This document shows, one piece after another, positions 35,007-42,555 of a stretch of 64,000 bases of DNA. Made by a program: the position numbers and the translations under genes. The DNA is taken from positions 1,612,001 through 1,676,000 of the forward strand of contig JACPYL010000010.1 in the NCBI GenBank assembly GCA_016196065.1, given 5' to 3'. The stretch comes from Acidobacteriota bacterium. GTDB lineage: Bacteria > Acidobacteriota > Terriglobia > Terriglobales > Acidobacteriaceae. Under the pieces are notes generated by a model. The model searched no databases, was not told where the DNA came from, and was given only the letters and a program-made list of their open reading frames with translations. Each line of letters opens with the position of its first letter. Within the stretch, counting starts at the first letter, position 1.

Positions 35007-36182
35007 CTAAATATTAATCGCCGATTTCCGCGGCTCGCCGATAGTCGACAGCGGATCGCGGGCGCCTTCTTTTTCTTTGATCCACTTCTTTTCGTTGCGA
35101 AGGATGTCAAGCAGAAGCACCTTGTCTTTTGCTCCTGGCAAAGTCTCTTCGCAATGCTGTTCGTACCCGCGGTCGTCCAGGGGTTCGCCGGTTTCGCAAT
35201 GGAACTTCTTCCCTGCCCACCGTCCGATGTTCCGGTTGAATTGCATGTGGGGCGTATAGAACTTCTTCTCGCCCGGCTTCAGGTAAGTGTTCAGGCGCTC
35301 GACCAACCCGGAAACTTCTTTGTGATAAAGATGGCGGTTGTAATCGTTGAGGTCGTCGAGGTCCGCCGTGTGTTCGTTCTGCGGTTCATCGTAACGGCCC
35401 TTGATGCCCCACACATACGCCCAGTGCGCCGATGAGGAATGATCGGTGCCAAACAGATCGTAGGAACTGGAAATCCATTTATTCAAATACTTCTGCATCA
35501 GCCAGCGCGGGATCACTCCCGCCTCCACCACGCGCCGCAGGCCGTCATTGCCTGTGCCCATGTGGAACGCTTCTTCGCGCAGCATGTAGGAAGTCGATCG
35601 CCCCAGCGGCGCAAACGAAGAGTACTTCAACATTTGCAATTGGAACTTTCCGTCACGGTCGACGAAGTCTGTGTAGGTGAAAAAGTCCAACCAGTTGTCG
35701 ATGTCTACGTTGAAGGTGCCGAGCAGTCGCTGATTCTCAAATGCGCGTCGCTCCAGCATCTTCTGTGCTTCCACTTTGCCGGACGATCCGAAGAAGTCGA
35801 TGAGTAATGCGCACATCTGCCAGCCATGCCGCATTTCTTCGATCATGACGCGCGTGAGGGCGCGACGATCCCAGTCGCTGGGCGCGGATTCAAACAGGTT
35901 CCTCTGCTGTTCGACCGATGCGAATTCCGTATCGCCCTGGTAGACGATCATGTTCATTAGCGCATCGCGCATCTGCTGCGTGGGGACTTGTCGAATGTTC
36001 TCCCACTTGCGGCGGCCTTTGTAAGAGCCGAACTGGATGTCATCGGTCTCCACGGCGCCGTAGAGCGTGTCGAAGTGAAACGACGAGACGTCATCCTGGT
36101 TGACGCCAATCTCTTTGCGCCAATCATCAAAGAGACCGACCCAATCGCTGAAGCTTCCAATCTTCGCTACTTTACCTGGCAT
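35007..36182 (-). CDS. BoxB-like diiron oxygenase (CoA-thioester epoxidase family)
   Basis: 391 residues. The stretch GDTEFASVEQQRNLFESAP and the downstream VDRDGKFQLQ are close to benzoyl-CoA 2,3-epoxidase BoxB. All six diiron ligands known for BoxB have equivalents: E86, E116, H119 (IEEMRHG), D177 (RDGKF), E204 and H207 (REEAFHM). It is about 80 residues shorter than BoxB (about 475) and longer than PaaA (about 310). It probably epoxidises an aromatic or unsaturated acyl-CoA. No BoxA reductase is in the window, so the electron donor is unknown. Confidence 0.8.
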   Translation of the reverse strand: MPGKVAKIGSFSDWVGLFDDWRKEIGVNQDDVSSFHFDTLYGAVETDDIQFGSYKGRRKWENIRQVPTQQMRDALMNMIVYQGDTEFASVEQQRNLFESAPSDWDRRALTRVMIEEMRHGWQMCALLIDFFGSSGKVEAQKMLERRAFENQRLLGTFNVDIDNWLDFFTYTDFVDRDGKFQLQMLKYSSFAPLGRSTSYMLREEAFHMGTGNDGLRRVVEAGVIPRWLMQKYLNKWISSSYDLFGTDHSSSAHWAYVWGIKGRYDEPQNEHTADLDDLNDYNRHLYHKEVSGLVERLNTYLKPGEKKFYTPHMQFNRNIGRWAGKKFHCETGEPLDDRGYEQHCEETLPGAKDKVLLLDILRNEKKWIKEKEGARDPLSTIGEPRKSAINI

Positions 36183-36195
36183 TGCTCAACCCCTT

Positions 36196-36260
36196 TTCAC
36201 CACAGAGTCACAGAGAAAATCAGATTCTTGGGTTTGTCTTCTCTGTGACTCTGTGGTGAA
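36196..36260. repeat. Perfect inverted repeat of CACAGAG units
   Basis: Arms 36196-36217 and 36239-36260 are complementary at all 22 positions, with a 21-base loop. Each arm holds CACAGAG-T-CACAGAG. It lies between the crotonase stop (36271) and the BoxB-like start (36182), inside the cluster, so it may be an intra-operon processing or attenuation element. Degenerate single arms occur near 53096 and 59414. Confidence 0.9.
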
Positions 36261-36270
36261 TCCTGTTTGC

Positions 36271-37092
36271 CTATTTCGCTGTGAAGACTGCCGGACGTTT
36301 CTCAACGTAAGCTGCGAGTCCCTCTTTGGCGTCGTCGCTTTGGAAAAGGATCTGCTGATTTTCGCGCTCCACGGCCAATGCGGACTCCATGGGAATCTCC
36401 CATCCCGTCTGGACCGCGCGTTTGATGCGTCCGACGGCCTTGGCGGCCTTGTTGGGCGGCGTGAACTGGCGCGCGTATTCCATGATGTTGTCCATGAAGT
36501 TCTCGCGCTCGAAGATATCGTTGACGATGCCGAACTCTTTTGCTTCTTCAAACGAGAACGTATTCCCGGTAACCATCAGTTCGATGGCCTTGCTCTTCCC
36601 TACCATGCGGGAGAGGCGCTGTGTGCCGCCGGTTCCGGGGAGTACACCGAGATTCACTTCGGGCAATCCGATCTTGCCGGCATCCTTGCGGGCGATGCGG
36701 AGATCAGCAGCCATGGCGATTTCGAGTCCGCCGCCGACGCAGTGTCCGTTGATGGCCGCGATGACAAGCTTCGGCGTATGCTCCAGGCGAAGCAGCGTCT
36801 CGTTGGCGTGCAGGCAGAAGTAATACTTGAAGGTCGGGTCGACGCTCGCCAGCATTTTGATATTCGCACCGGCGGAGAAAAACTTGTCGCCAACTCCGGT
36901 CAGGACAATCACGTAAACATCATTGTCCATGCGGGCCTTGAGGATGGCTTCGTCGAACTGACGATTCATCTCGTAGGTGTAGGTATTGGCAGGCGGATCG
37001 TTCATCTCGATCACAGCGACGCCGCCGTCGGTGCGGTAGTTGATGAGGGTCTTGCTCGCTTCGCTGGTGGCGGGCTGCGTGGTGGTGGCCAT
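36271..37092 (-). CDS. Enoyl-CoA hydratase/isomerase family protein
   Basis: 273 residues. The crotonase marks are clear: FFSAGANIKMLAS (oxyanion), NGHCVGGGLEIAMAADLRIA and IGLPEVNLGVLPGTGGTQRL (both Glu positions). The C-terminus YVEKRPAVFTAK is typical. It is the first gene after the TetR regulator and lies upstream of the BoxB-like gene. It probably acts on an oxidised acyl-CoA intermediate; ring-opening (BoxC-like) activity would need a far larger protein and is not indicated. Confidence 0.9.
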   Translation of the reverse strand: MATTTQPATSEASKTLINYRTDGGVAVIEMNDPPANTYTYEMNRQFDEAILKARMDNDVYVIVLTGVGDKFFSAGANIKMLASVDPTFKYYFCLHANETLLRLEHTPKLVIAAINGHCVGGGLEIAMAADLRIARKDAGKIGLPEVNLGVLPGTGGTQRLSRMVGKSKAIELMVTGNTFSFEEAKEFGIVNDIFERENFMDNIMEYARQFTPPNKAAKAVGRIKRAVQTGWEIPMESALAVERENQQILFQSDDAKEGLAAYVEKRPAVFTAK

Positions 37093-37154
37093 GAGTGTGC
37101 TCCTTCGTGATTGCGATTTCCTTTTTTAGCCGGCAAGATTAGTTGCCAGGCTTA

Positions 37155-37208
37155 CTGCAGATCCCTGGCTCGTCCTCGGCTTCGCCTGCGGACGGCTCGG
37201 GATGACAG
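37155..37208. repeat. Family D repeat, third locus
   Basis: CTGCAGATCCCTGGCTCG ... GGACGGCTCGGGATGACAG, the inverted version of the family D hairpin seen near 22721 and 56451. It lies between the crotonase start (37092) and the TetR stop (37217). Confidence 0.75.
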
Positions 37209-37216
37209 AATAAAAA

Positions 37217-37900
37217 TCAAGGCTTGTGTCGCGTTCTGCCTCTCCTCGGTGCAAGACGTTTCGTGCCGTTGGTGATGCCGCGAAGAAAAATGTCGCCCAT
37301 GCGCTGCGCTAGTTCCCGGGCGCCGCCATCGACGCGCGGGTTGTACCAGGTATAGATCCAGTTCATCATTCCGAACAGGCTCATGACGGCGGTGCGTGCG
37401 TCGAAGTCGAGGCCGCGTTCTCGTTTAAGAGATTCCATGATGCCCAGACAGATGCGGTAGTACTCGCGCTTGATGGCGGCGATCTCGGATCCTAATCCAT
37501 TCTTTAGAGCTTCGTCTTCGTGTGACAGAACCTTCATGCCCTGCTGGTTAACCAGGAAATATTCCAGATGATTCAGGATGAACACTCGAATACGCTCTTC
37601 AGGTTCAGCGCCCTCATCCAATCGCGCCTTGAGTTTTTCAAGGATGGTTGTGAAGGTGTGTTTTTGAATCAGGTAGAGAAGCCGCTCTTTCGACTGGAAA
37701 TAATGGTAAAGGCCCGCGAGCGACATGCCGGAAGCGCGGGACAAGTCGCGCATCGATGCGCCCTCGTATCCCTTCTCGCAGAATACTTCCGTAGCATGCG
37801 CCAGCACTTCTCCAAGCCGGCGATGGAAGCGAGCGTCAGAGACTGGGCTCGCTCCACGGCGGGGACGTCCGGGTGCGCGAGGTGTTGCGGGACGAGGCAT
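37217..37900 (-). CDS. TetR-family regulator of the CoA cluster
   Basis: 227 residues. The helix-turn-helix is EVLAHATEVFCEKGYEGASMRDLSRASGMSLAGLYHYFQSKERLL (about 28-75). The C-terminal ligand domain is variable, in keeping with an acyl-CoA sensor as in PaaR- or FadR-type TetR proteins. A perfect 8-2-8 palindrome lies five bases upstream of its start codon, so it is autoregulated. It is divergent in sense from no gene but lies head of the minus-strand cluster. Confidence 0.9.
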   Translation of the reverse strand: MPRPATPRAPGRPRRGASPVSDARFHRRLGEVLAHATEVFCEKGYEGASMRDLSRASGMSLAGLYHYFQSKERLLYLIQKHTFTTILEKLKARLDEGAEPEERIRVFILNHLEYFLVNQQGMKVLSHEDEALKNGLGSEIAAIKREYYRICLGIMESLKRERGLDFDARTAVMSLFGMMNWIYTWYNPRVDGGARELAQRMGDIFLRGITNGTKRLAPRRGRTRHKP

Positions 37901-37904
37901 TATG

Positions 37905-37922
37905 TTCGAACGTTCGTTCGAA
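37905..37922. promoter_or_regulatory. TetR operator candidate
   Basis: TTCGAACG-TT-CGTTCGAA, a perfect inverted repeat with 8-base arms, overlaps the leader of the TetR gene. No second copy is seen before the crotonase at 37092, so the rest of the cluster may be controlled by read-through. Confidence 0.75.
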
Positions 37923-37971
37923 TGAATTATACGGATTTGTGAGGCGGATCACAAGTGGGTGTGACGCGAGT

Positions 37972-38730
37972 TCAGGGGGTGGCTGGATCCCGCTCGGTCA
38001 GCAGGATTCTCTTCACCTGGTTTCGGTTAAAGGTTTGGCTGTTGCCTCCGATGCGTACCTGAATCTCCATGCCGCTTACGGAGACCAAATCGCCCGAGAG
38101 AATGGAACCGTCCCTGAGTTCGATCGTGTCGTGGGCAGCACTTCCCAGTTCGTAGCTGACATTGCCCCCAGAGGTGTCGTGAGATGTTATCTCAAGTGGG
38201 AACTTCCCTGAATTGAACCCTTCTTTGCTGAATTCGAGAATGTGTTTTCCATTCATGAGTTCGACAATCTTTGGAGTGGTTCCTGCTTCCTTTCCGTCGA
38301 CTCGAAGCAGCGCACCTTGCGGAACGGAGTTGATGGTCATGGAGACGGTGCGCGGAGCCGATGTTACAACCGCTAGCGAAGCCGGAGTTCCAGAGGCGGT
38401 GAGGGTGATCTGAAACTTGACGATCTGGCCTGCGGGAACGTTTGCGAGATTGATGTAGCCGTCGCCGATTCGCGCTTTCGCTTTGTCGAAGACATAGAGT
38501 GACAGGTTCAAGTTTGCCAACGTCTTGTCGGAGACATTCTCAGCCATCGTGTCGCAGATGTAGGTGTGCTCCTTCCCCATAACGGCGACTTCCTTGAATT
38601 TGGCAAATGTCAGCCGCACGGCGGGCTGGCCTGACTCCGGCCAAGACAGCACCTGAAAGGGAGTGTCTTTGGCGGCGAGCGACGAGACACCGAAGGCCAA
38701 TAGCAAAGCGAGAGATAGGTTCTTGAGCAT
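37972..38730 (-). CDS. Secreted PEGA-domain protein (paralogue 1)
   Basis: 252 residues with a signal peptide (MLKNLSLALLLAFGVSSLAA). An N-terminal beta domain (VLSWPESGQPAVRLTFAKF) is followed by a PEGA domain (SVPQGALLRVDGKEAGTTP ... NGKHILEFSKEGF, about 133-185) and a C-terminal beta segment (IELRDGSILSGDLVSVSGMEIQVRIGG) like a Sm-type repeat. PEGA domains are surface or cell-wall linked. A paralogue lies 11 bases upstream in the same direction. Confidence 0.85.
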   Translation of the reverse strand: MLKNLSLALLLAFGVSSLAAKDTPFQVLSWPESGQPAVRLTFAKFKEVAVMGKEHTYICDTMAENVSDKTLANLNLSLYVFDKAKARIGDGYINLANVPAGQIVKFQITLTASGTPASLAVVTSAPRTVSMTINSVPQGALLRVDGKEAGTTPKIVELMNGKHILEFSKEGFNSGKFPLEITSHDTSGGNVSYELGSAAHDTIELRDGSILSGDLVSVSGMEIQVRIGGNSQTFNRNQVKRILLTERDPATP

Positions 38731-38741
38731 TTTTCCTCGAT

Positions 38742-39587
38742 CTAGTGATGCGGAGTCTGCGGCTGCGTATCCGGCGTTTTCGTCTTACTGTCGTCAGCGG
38801 GAGCCACGTGGGTGAGGATGCGTTCTACGAGAAATATCTTGCTGACCTGATTGCGGTCGATGGCGCGATCTTTGCCATCGATACGAAGGACGATGGAGTC
38901 GAGGCTCATCGACATCACGTCCCCATTGAGGCTAGAGCCGTCGCGCAGTTGCACGATGTCGTTGGACAGCCCGCCCAGAGTGATCTTGATACTGCCATAA
39001 GGCGCGTCGTCGGCAGCGATATCGACTGGGGTGGTGGTCAGAGCGTAACCGTCTTTTTGCAACTCAAGGTTATGGTTGCCTACGGTCAAGTTGAGCGTGG
39101 TTGGAGTAAGACCAACATCCTTACCGTCGACTTTCAGGCTGGCTCCTGCTGGAGTGGAAATGACTTGGAGCGGAATCGTCTTAAAGGAAGTCGGTACGCC
39201 TCCGGTGTTCTTGGCTCCGATCGAAAGCGTTGCAGGAGGTCCGACAGATTCACACTGGAACTGTACTTTTGCGGATTCTCCCGGGTTCAGGTCGTTGACG
39301 ACCAGAAGACCGTTGCCGATTCTGATGCGGTCTCTATCAAGCAAGGAAACGCTAAACGATGCCTGGGGAATTACCTTGGACGAGAGGTTCTCCACGATTA
39401 CATCGGTGATCAGCGACATTTTGCCCTCGAAGCCGCCTAGATTACGAAAACGGCCGAAGGTCAGCTTCAAAGTTGGGCTGTCCTGGCTGGGCCATAGCAG
39501 AACCATGGCTGGCTCGTCTTTGGCCAGTAAGTGGGCGGATAAAAAAATTACAAACAGGCTCAGTAAGCAGGCGCGCGTGCGTACCAT
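38742..39587 (-). CDS. Secreted PEGA-domain protein (paralogue 2)
   Basis: 281 residues from ATG 39587; ATG 39623 would put a hydrophilic stretch before the signal peptide (ACLLSLFVIFLSAHLLA). Same plan as the gene at 37972: LLWPSQDSPTLKLTFGRFR, PEGA domain (STPAGASLKVDGKDVGLTP, NHNLELQKDGY) and C-terminal VQLRDGSSLNGDVMSMSLDSIVLRI. It has a longer, Pro/Thr-rich tail ending PQTPHH. The tandem pair arose by duplication. Confidence 0.85.
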   Translation of the reverse strand: MVRTRACLLSLFVIFLSAHLLAKDEPAMVLLWPSQDSPTLKLTFGRFRNLGGFEGKMSLITDVIVENLSSKVIPQASFSVSLLDRDRIRIGNGLLVVNDLNPGESAKVQFQCESVGPPATLSIGAKNTGGVPTSFKTIPLQVISTPAGASLKVDGKDVGLTPTTLNLTVGNHNLELQKDGYALTTTPVDIAADDAPYGSIKITLGGLSNDIVQLRDGSSLNGDVMSMSLDSIVLRIDGKDRAIDRNQVSKIFLVERILTHVAPADDSKTKTPDTQPQTPHH

Positions 39588-39639
39588 GGGCGAGATTGTG
39601 GCATACCGCCAAAACAGGAGCAACTAATAAGTCGAGGGG

Positions 39640-39735
39640 CGAGAAACGGCAACGGCAACTGCAGCGGCAACAACGAGTGCAAGTGCAAGAACAAGTACAA
39701 CTGCAAGAACAACTGCAACTGCAGCGGGCGAGGGC
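39640..39735. repeat. Low-complexity GCAAC-rich tract
   Basis: About 96 bases made of GCAACG, GCAACT, AACAAC and CAAGTG words, with local steps of six and three bases, just before the PEGA-gene start region and after the DapA-family gene stop. It is intergenic (39588-39751) and looks like slippage-prone satellite DNA. A GGGCGAGGGCGCCCGC inverted repeat ends it (39725-39742). Confidence 0.8.
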
Positions 39736-39751
39736 GCCCGCTCCACATCTT

Positions 39752-40819
39752 TTAACTTTTGATTCCGGCCATTAGTTTGTCGATCTCTGACTTCTGTTCT
39801 GCGGTTAGCGGAAGCAATGGCAGACGAGCGGGGCCTCCGTAGTAGCCGTTGATGTCCATGGAGTACTTTACGCCTGGGACGCCGAGGTCTCCGACGACGC
39901 GCTGGGCCGCCAATTTGACGCGTTCCTGTTTTTCGCGAGCCAAGGCGATGTCGCCTTCCTTGAGGGCAGCATAGATTTCGTAACAGGCCATCGGAGCGGG
40001 ACATGCGAACGCCAGGATCGCGCCAACCGCACCGAGTGCAAGCGACGGCTCCAACTGGTGCGCGGCGCCGACCATGACCTGGAAGCCAACTTCTTTTTGA
40101 CGCGTCTTCAGTTTGCCGACGACAGACACAGCCGCCGAGGAAGGCTTGGTTGTGCCGCCGAGGCTTTCGACGGAAACCATTTGTCCGCCATGGGAAGTGT
40201 CGGAGGCCGCCGCTTTCAGCATGCGCGGAGTGACAGCGTCGAAGGTCTCGGTGACGACGGCGGAACGCTTTATCTGGCGCGTGCCGTCAACCATCTGCTT
40301 GACCTTCTCAAGATTTCCGCTCGATTCTTTGATCGCCACAATGTTGGGATGGCCGGCAAGTTCGACAACGATCTCAGCGGGAATGTCGTATCCAGTGGCT
40401 TGCGGAAAGTTGTAAATAACAATCGGTAGAGGAGAACTGTCGGCCACGGTGCGATAGAACGCGAGGATGTTTGCAGGGAGCATCTGCTTCTTGTAGTAAT
40501 GCGGCGTGCGCACCATGGCGGCGTCGTACCCGAGTCCGGCAGCGTAGTCGGTGAGTTTAAGAGTCTCAACCGCCGATTCGATGCCCGTGCCGGCAATCAT
40601 GACTTTGTTCGGGGCCGCAGCGGCGAGCGCGGTCTTCAAGACATCACGACGTTCGTGATCGGAGAGCAGGATGGCTTCTCCGGTTGATCCCAGCACGACG
40701 ATGCCGGCAGCGGGCGTGCGGGAGTAACGCTCCACGTTGGATTCAAGCTTCTTGTGATAGACGTTACCGTCGGGATAGAAGGGCGTTGAGATGGGAGGAA
40801 AGATTCCGTGAAGCAGCAT
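39752..40819 (-). CDS. DapA-family lyase/synthase with an unusual insertion
   Basis: 355 residues; usual length is about 295-300. The fold marks are present: GIFPPISTPFYPDGNV, the GSTGEAILLS phosphate loop, YNFPQATGYDIP with the Tyr, and Schiff-base Lys in PNIVAIKESSGN. About 50 extra residues (SAVVTETFDAVTP ... KTRQKEVGFQVM) lie between the Lys strand and the usual 'LxxG' strand. The family includes dihydrodipicolinate synthase, HOGA-type aldolases and others; no enzyme can be named. Confidence 0.85.
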   Translation of the reverse strand: MLLHGIFPPISTPFYPDGNVYHKKLESNVERYSRTPAAGIVVLGSTGEAILLSDHERRDVLKTALAAAAPNKVMIAGTGIESAVETLKLTDYAAGLGYDAAMVRTPHYYKKQMLPANILAFYRTVADSSPLPIVIYNFPQATGYDIPAEIVVELAGHPNIVAIKESSGNLEKVKQMVDGTRQIKRSAVVTETFDAVTPRMLKAAASDTSHGGQMVSVESLGGTTKPSSAAVSVVGKLKTRQKEVGFQVMVGAAHQLEPSLALGAVGAILAFACPAPMACYEIYAALKEGDIALAREKQERVKLAAQRVVGDLGVPGVKYSMDINGYYGGPARLPLLPLTAEQKSEIDKLMAGIKS

Positions 40820-40961
40820 GACTGGACCCCGCGAGCAGCAGTTTATGAGACTAATCAGATTACGCTGAGCGGGGATAGCGTGTCATCCGGTACTCCGTAC
40901 CGCCGAGTGCACGCACAAAGGGCATGTGATACGATGCGCATCGTTATTTGTGATTTTGCCC

Positions 40962-41678
40962 ATGTCGATCGCGATCACAAAGCCCAAACTCGTCGCGGAC
41001 CATCGCTTCTACGGCGCAGTTTCGCTGATTCTCGCCCTGGTTGTTTTTGCAGGGTTCTCCCGGACCTACTATCTCAAGGGCCTCTTCGGCGCTTCCTCCC
41101 TGCCCTTGCTGGTGCACATGCATGGCGCAGTGATGACGCTCTGGTATGCGCTGTTTATTATGCAGGTTCGATTGGTGGCGAGCAATCGTGTGGCGCTGCA
41201 TCGGAGACTGGGAATCGCGGGAGTATTTCTTGCCGGTGGGGTCGCGGTGTTGGCGACGATGGTCGCGATTGGCCTTGCACATCGTCGTCTGATGGCGAAC
41301 CCAGATTCAAAAGAAGGACCCTTCCTGCTGGGCCTGCAACTGTTTGCGATTGTGCTGGTCTTTGTGGTGCTGATCACCGCCGCCGTCTATCTGCGGCGTC
41401 GCACCGACTACCACAAGCGCTTGATGACGCTAGCCATGTTGACGGTGCTGGGTCCGGCGGTGGTGCGCTTGCCGGTGATTGAAGGCAAGGTACTCGTGGT
41501 AATCAGTATCAACATCTCGTTGATACTGGTCTGCGTGATCGTGGATACCATCAGAAACCGGCGACTGCATCCGGCGTTCGGCTGGGGCGGAGCGCTGGTG
41601 ATTGGCTCGATCTTTCTGGTGTTCCCCTTCGCTGAATCATCCCTGTGGGCGCATTTTGTGCAACGGATGCTCCTATAG
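40962..41678 (+). CDS. Integral membrane protein, function unknown
   Basis: 238 residues from ATG 40962 (ATG 40926 in frame is weaker). Six or seven hydrophobic segments. Conserved His residues (LVHMHGAVMTLWYALFIMQV, HRRLGIAGVFLAGG, YHKRLMTLAMLTVLGPAVVRLP) recall DUF2306/heme-binding-like membrane proteins. It is divergent from the DapA-family gene. No clear family. Confidence 0.75.
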   Translation: MSIAITKPKLVADHRFYGAVSLILALVVFAGFSRTYYLKGLFGASSLPLLVHMHGAVMTLWYALFIMQVRLVASNRVALHRRLGIAGVFLAGGVAVLATMVAIGLAHRRLMANPDSKEGPFLLGLQLFAIVLVFVVLITAAVYLRRRTDYHKRLMTLAMLTVLGPAVVRLPVIEGKVLVVISINISLILVCVIVDTIRNRRLHPAFGWGGALVIGSIFLVFPFAESSLWAHFVQRMLL

Positions 41679-41718
41679 CCCTGGACGATTGCGGAAAAAG
41701 TCGTTTCGGAATCGAGCG

Positions 41719-41787
41719 CCTCAGCGGCTGAAGCCGAATTCAAAACAAAGCCTTATCCGCAGCGGTGAACCGCTGCGCCACCCAAAA
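41719..41787 (-). repeat. Dispersed repeat family A, copy 3
   Basis: CCTCAGCGGCTGAAGCCG, spacer, GCAGCGGTGAACCGCTGCGCC and ACCCAAAA, the reverse complement of the family A plan. It lies between the membrane protein and the OsmC gene, which are convergent. Confidence 0.9.
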
Positions 41788-41833
41788 TCCTGGGCCGCGC
41801 CACCTCGGTCGCGCCAAGTGTTTCTGGGGCCTG

Positions 41834-42253
41834 CTAGACAGTGAGAGGACTTGCCGCGATTCCCGCTTTGATCTCGATCGCAATCGAGGGAGGATTCAGC
41901 AGCGTGTTGTGAATCAAGCATTGATGCACGGAACGCTCGAGTCCGGCGAGGTGGTTGGGGGCGAGATCAATCGGCGCGTCAATGGAGATGCGGAAGTCGT
42001 CCATGCGGGGAGGGTCCTTCTTCTTTTCAGCAGTAACCCGGACGCGGACTCCCTGCTCGGCGAGTTTGTGCTTACGTAAATAGATGGCGGCATAGAAGGC
42101 GGCGCACGATCCCAGGGATGCGAGGAGCAATTCGGGCGGGGTCATGCCTTCGTCGAATCCGCCGTTTTCTGAGGGTTGATCGCATGCGATGGTGTGCTGG
42201 CGAGCTTTGATTTCGAATTGAACTGCGCCGAGATGTTCGACTGAAACTTCCAT
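41834..42253 (-). CDS. OsmC-family peroxiredoxin-like protein
   Basis: 139 residues: PELLLASLGSCAAFYAAIYL carries the first Cys (about 50) and VHQCLIHNTLLNPPSI the second Cys (about 117), the two-cysteine thiol peroxidase arrangement of OsmC/Ohr. It reduces organic hydroperoxides in the cytoplasm (family knowledge). Family A repeats and a tandem array follow its promoter side. Confidence 0.88.
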   Translation of the reverse strand: MEVSVEHLGAVQFEIKARQHTIACDQPSENGGFDEGMTPPELLLASLGSCAAFYAAIYLRKHKLAEQGVRVRVTAEKKKDPPRMDDFRISIDAPIDLAPNHLAGLERSVHQCLIHNTLLNPPSIAIEIKAGIAASPLTV

Positions 42254-42265
42254 ATGAACTCCTGA

Positions 42266-42333
42266 CCTCAGCGGCTAAAGCCGCTCAAATATGAATGCGT
42301 TATCGCAGCGGTAAACCGCTGCGCCACCCAAAA
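42266..42333 (-). repeat. Dispersed repeat family A, copy 4
   Basis: CCTCAGCGGCTAAAGCCGCT, spacer, GCAGCGGTAAACCGCTGCG, CCACCCAAAAG. Its right end merges into the 34-base tandem array that follows. Confidence 0.9.
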
Positions 42334-42555
42334 GCCAATCCTCATGTGACCAATGCGCCACCTAAAGGCCAATCCTCGCCTCACCGATTCACCACCAAGA
42401 ACAAATGCTCGGTTGACCGATGCACCGTCCAAGAGCAAATCCTCATGTCGCCGATGCGCCGTCCAAAAGCAGATCCTCATGTGACCGCTGCACCGTTCAA
42501 AATCAAATGCTCATGACCGATGCGCAATCCAAAAGCAAATCCTCAGATGACCGAC
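42321..42555. repeat. Seven-unit degenerate 34-base tandem array
   Basis: Units start at 42321, 42355, 42389, 42422, 42456, 42490 and 42522 and are 32-34 bases long, with consensus GCGCCGTCCAAAAGCAAATC followed by CTCATGTGACCGAT. Unit 1 begins in the right end of family A copy 4, and unit 7 overlaps the last codons and stop of the ECF sigma gene (42543). It is not a CRISPR array because there are no unique spacers. Confidence 0.9.

Noticed and set aside
36100-37110. 336-codon plus-strand frame opposite the crotonase
   Set aside because: Antisense shadow without domain features.
39473-39775. Frame with a Gln-rich end (QRQLQRQQRVQVQEQVQLQ)
   Set aside because: It arises from the GCAAC low-complexity tract and is antisense to the PEGA gene start.
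42321-42555. CRISPR-like array
   Set aside because: Units are contiguous and degenerate with no unique spacers, and there are no cas genes.
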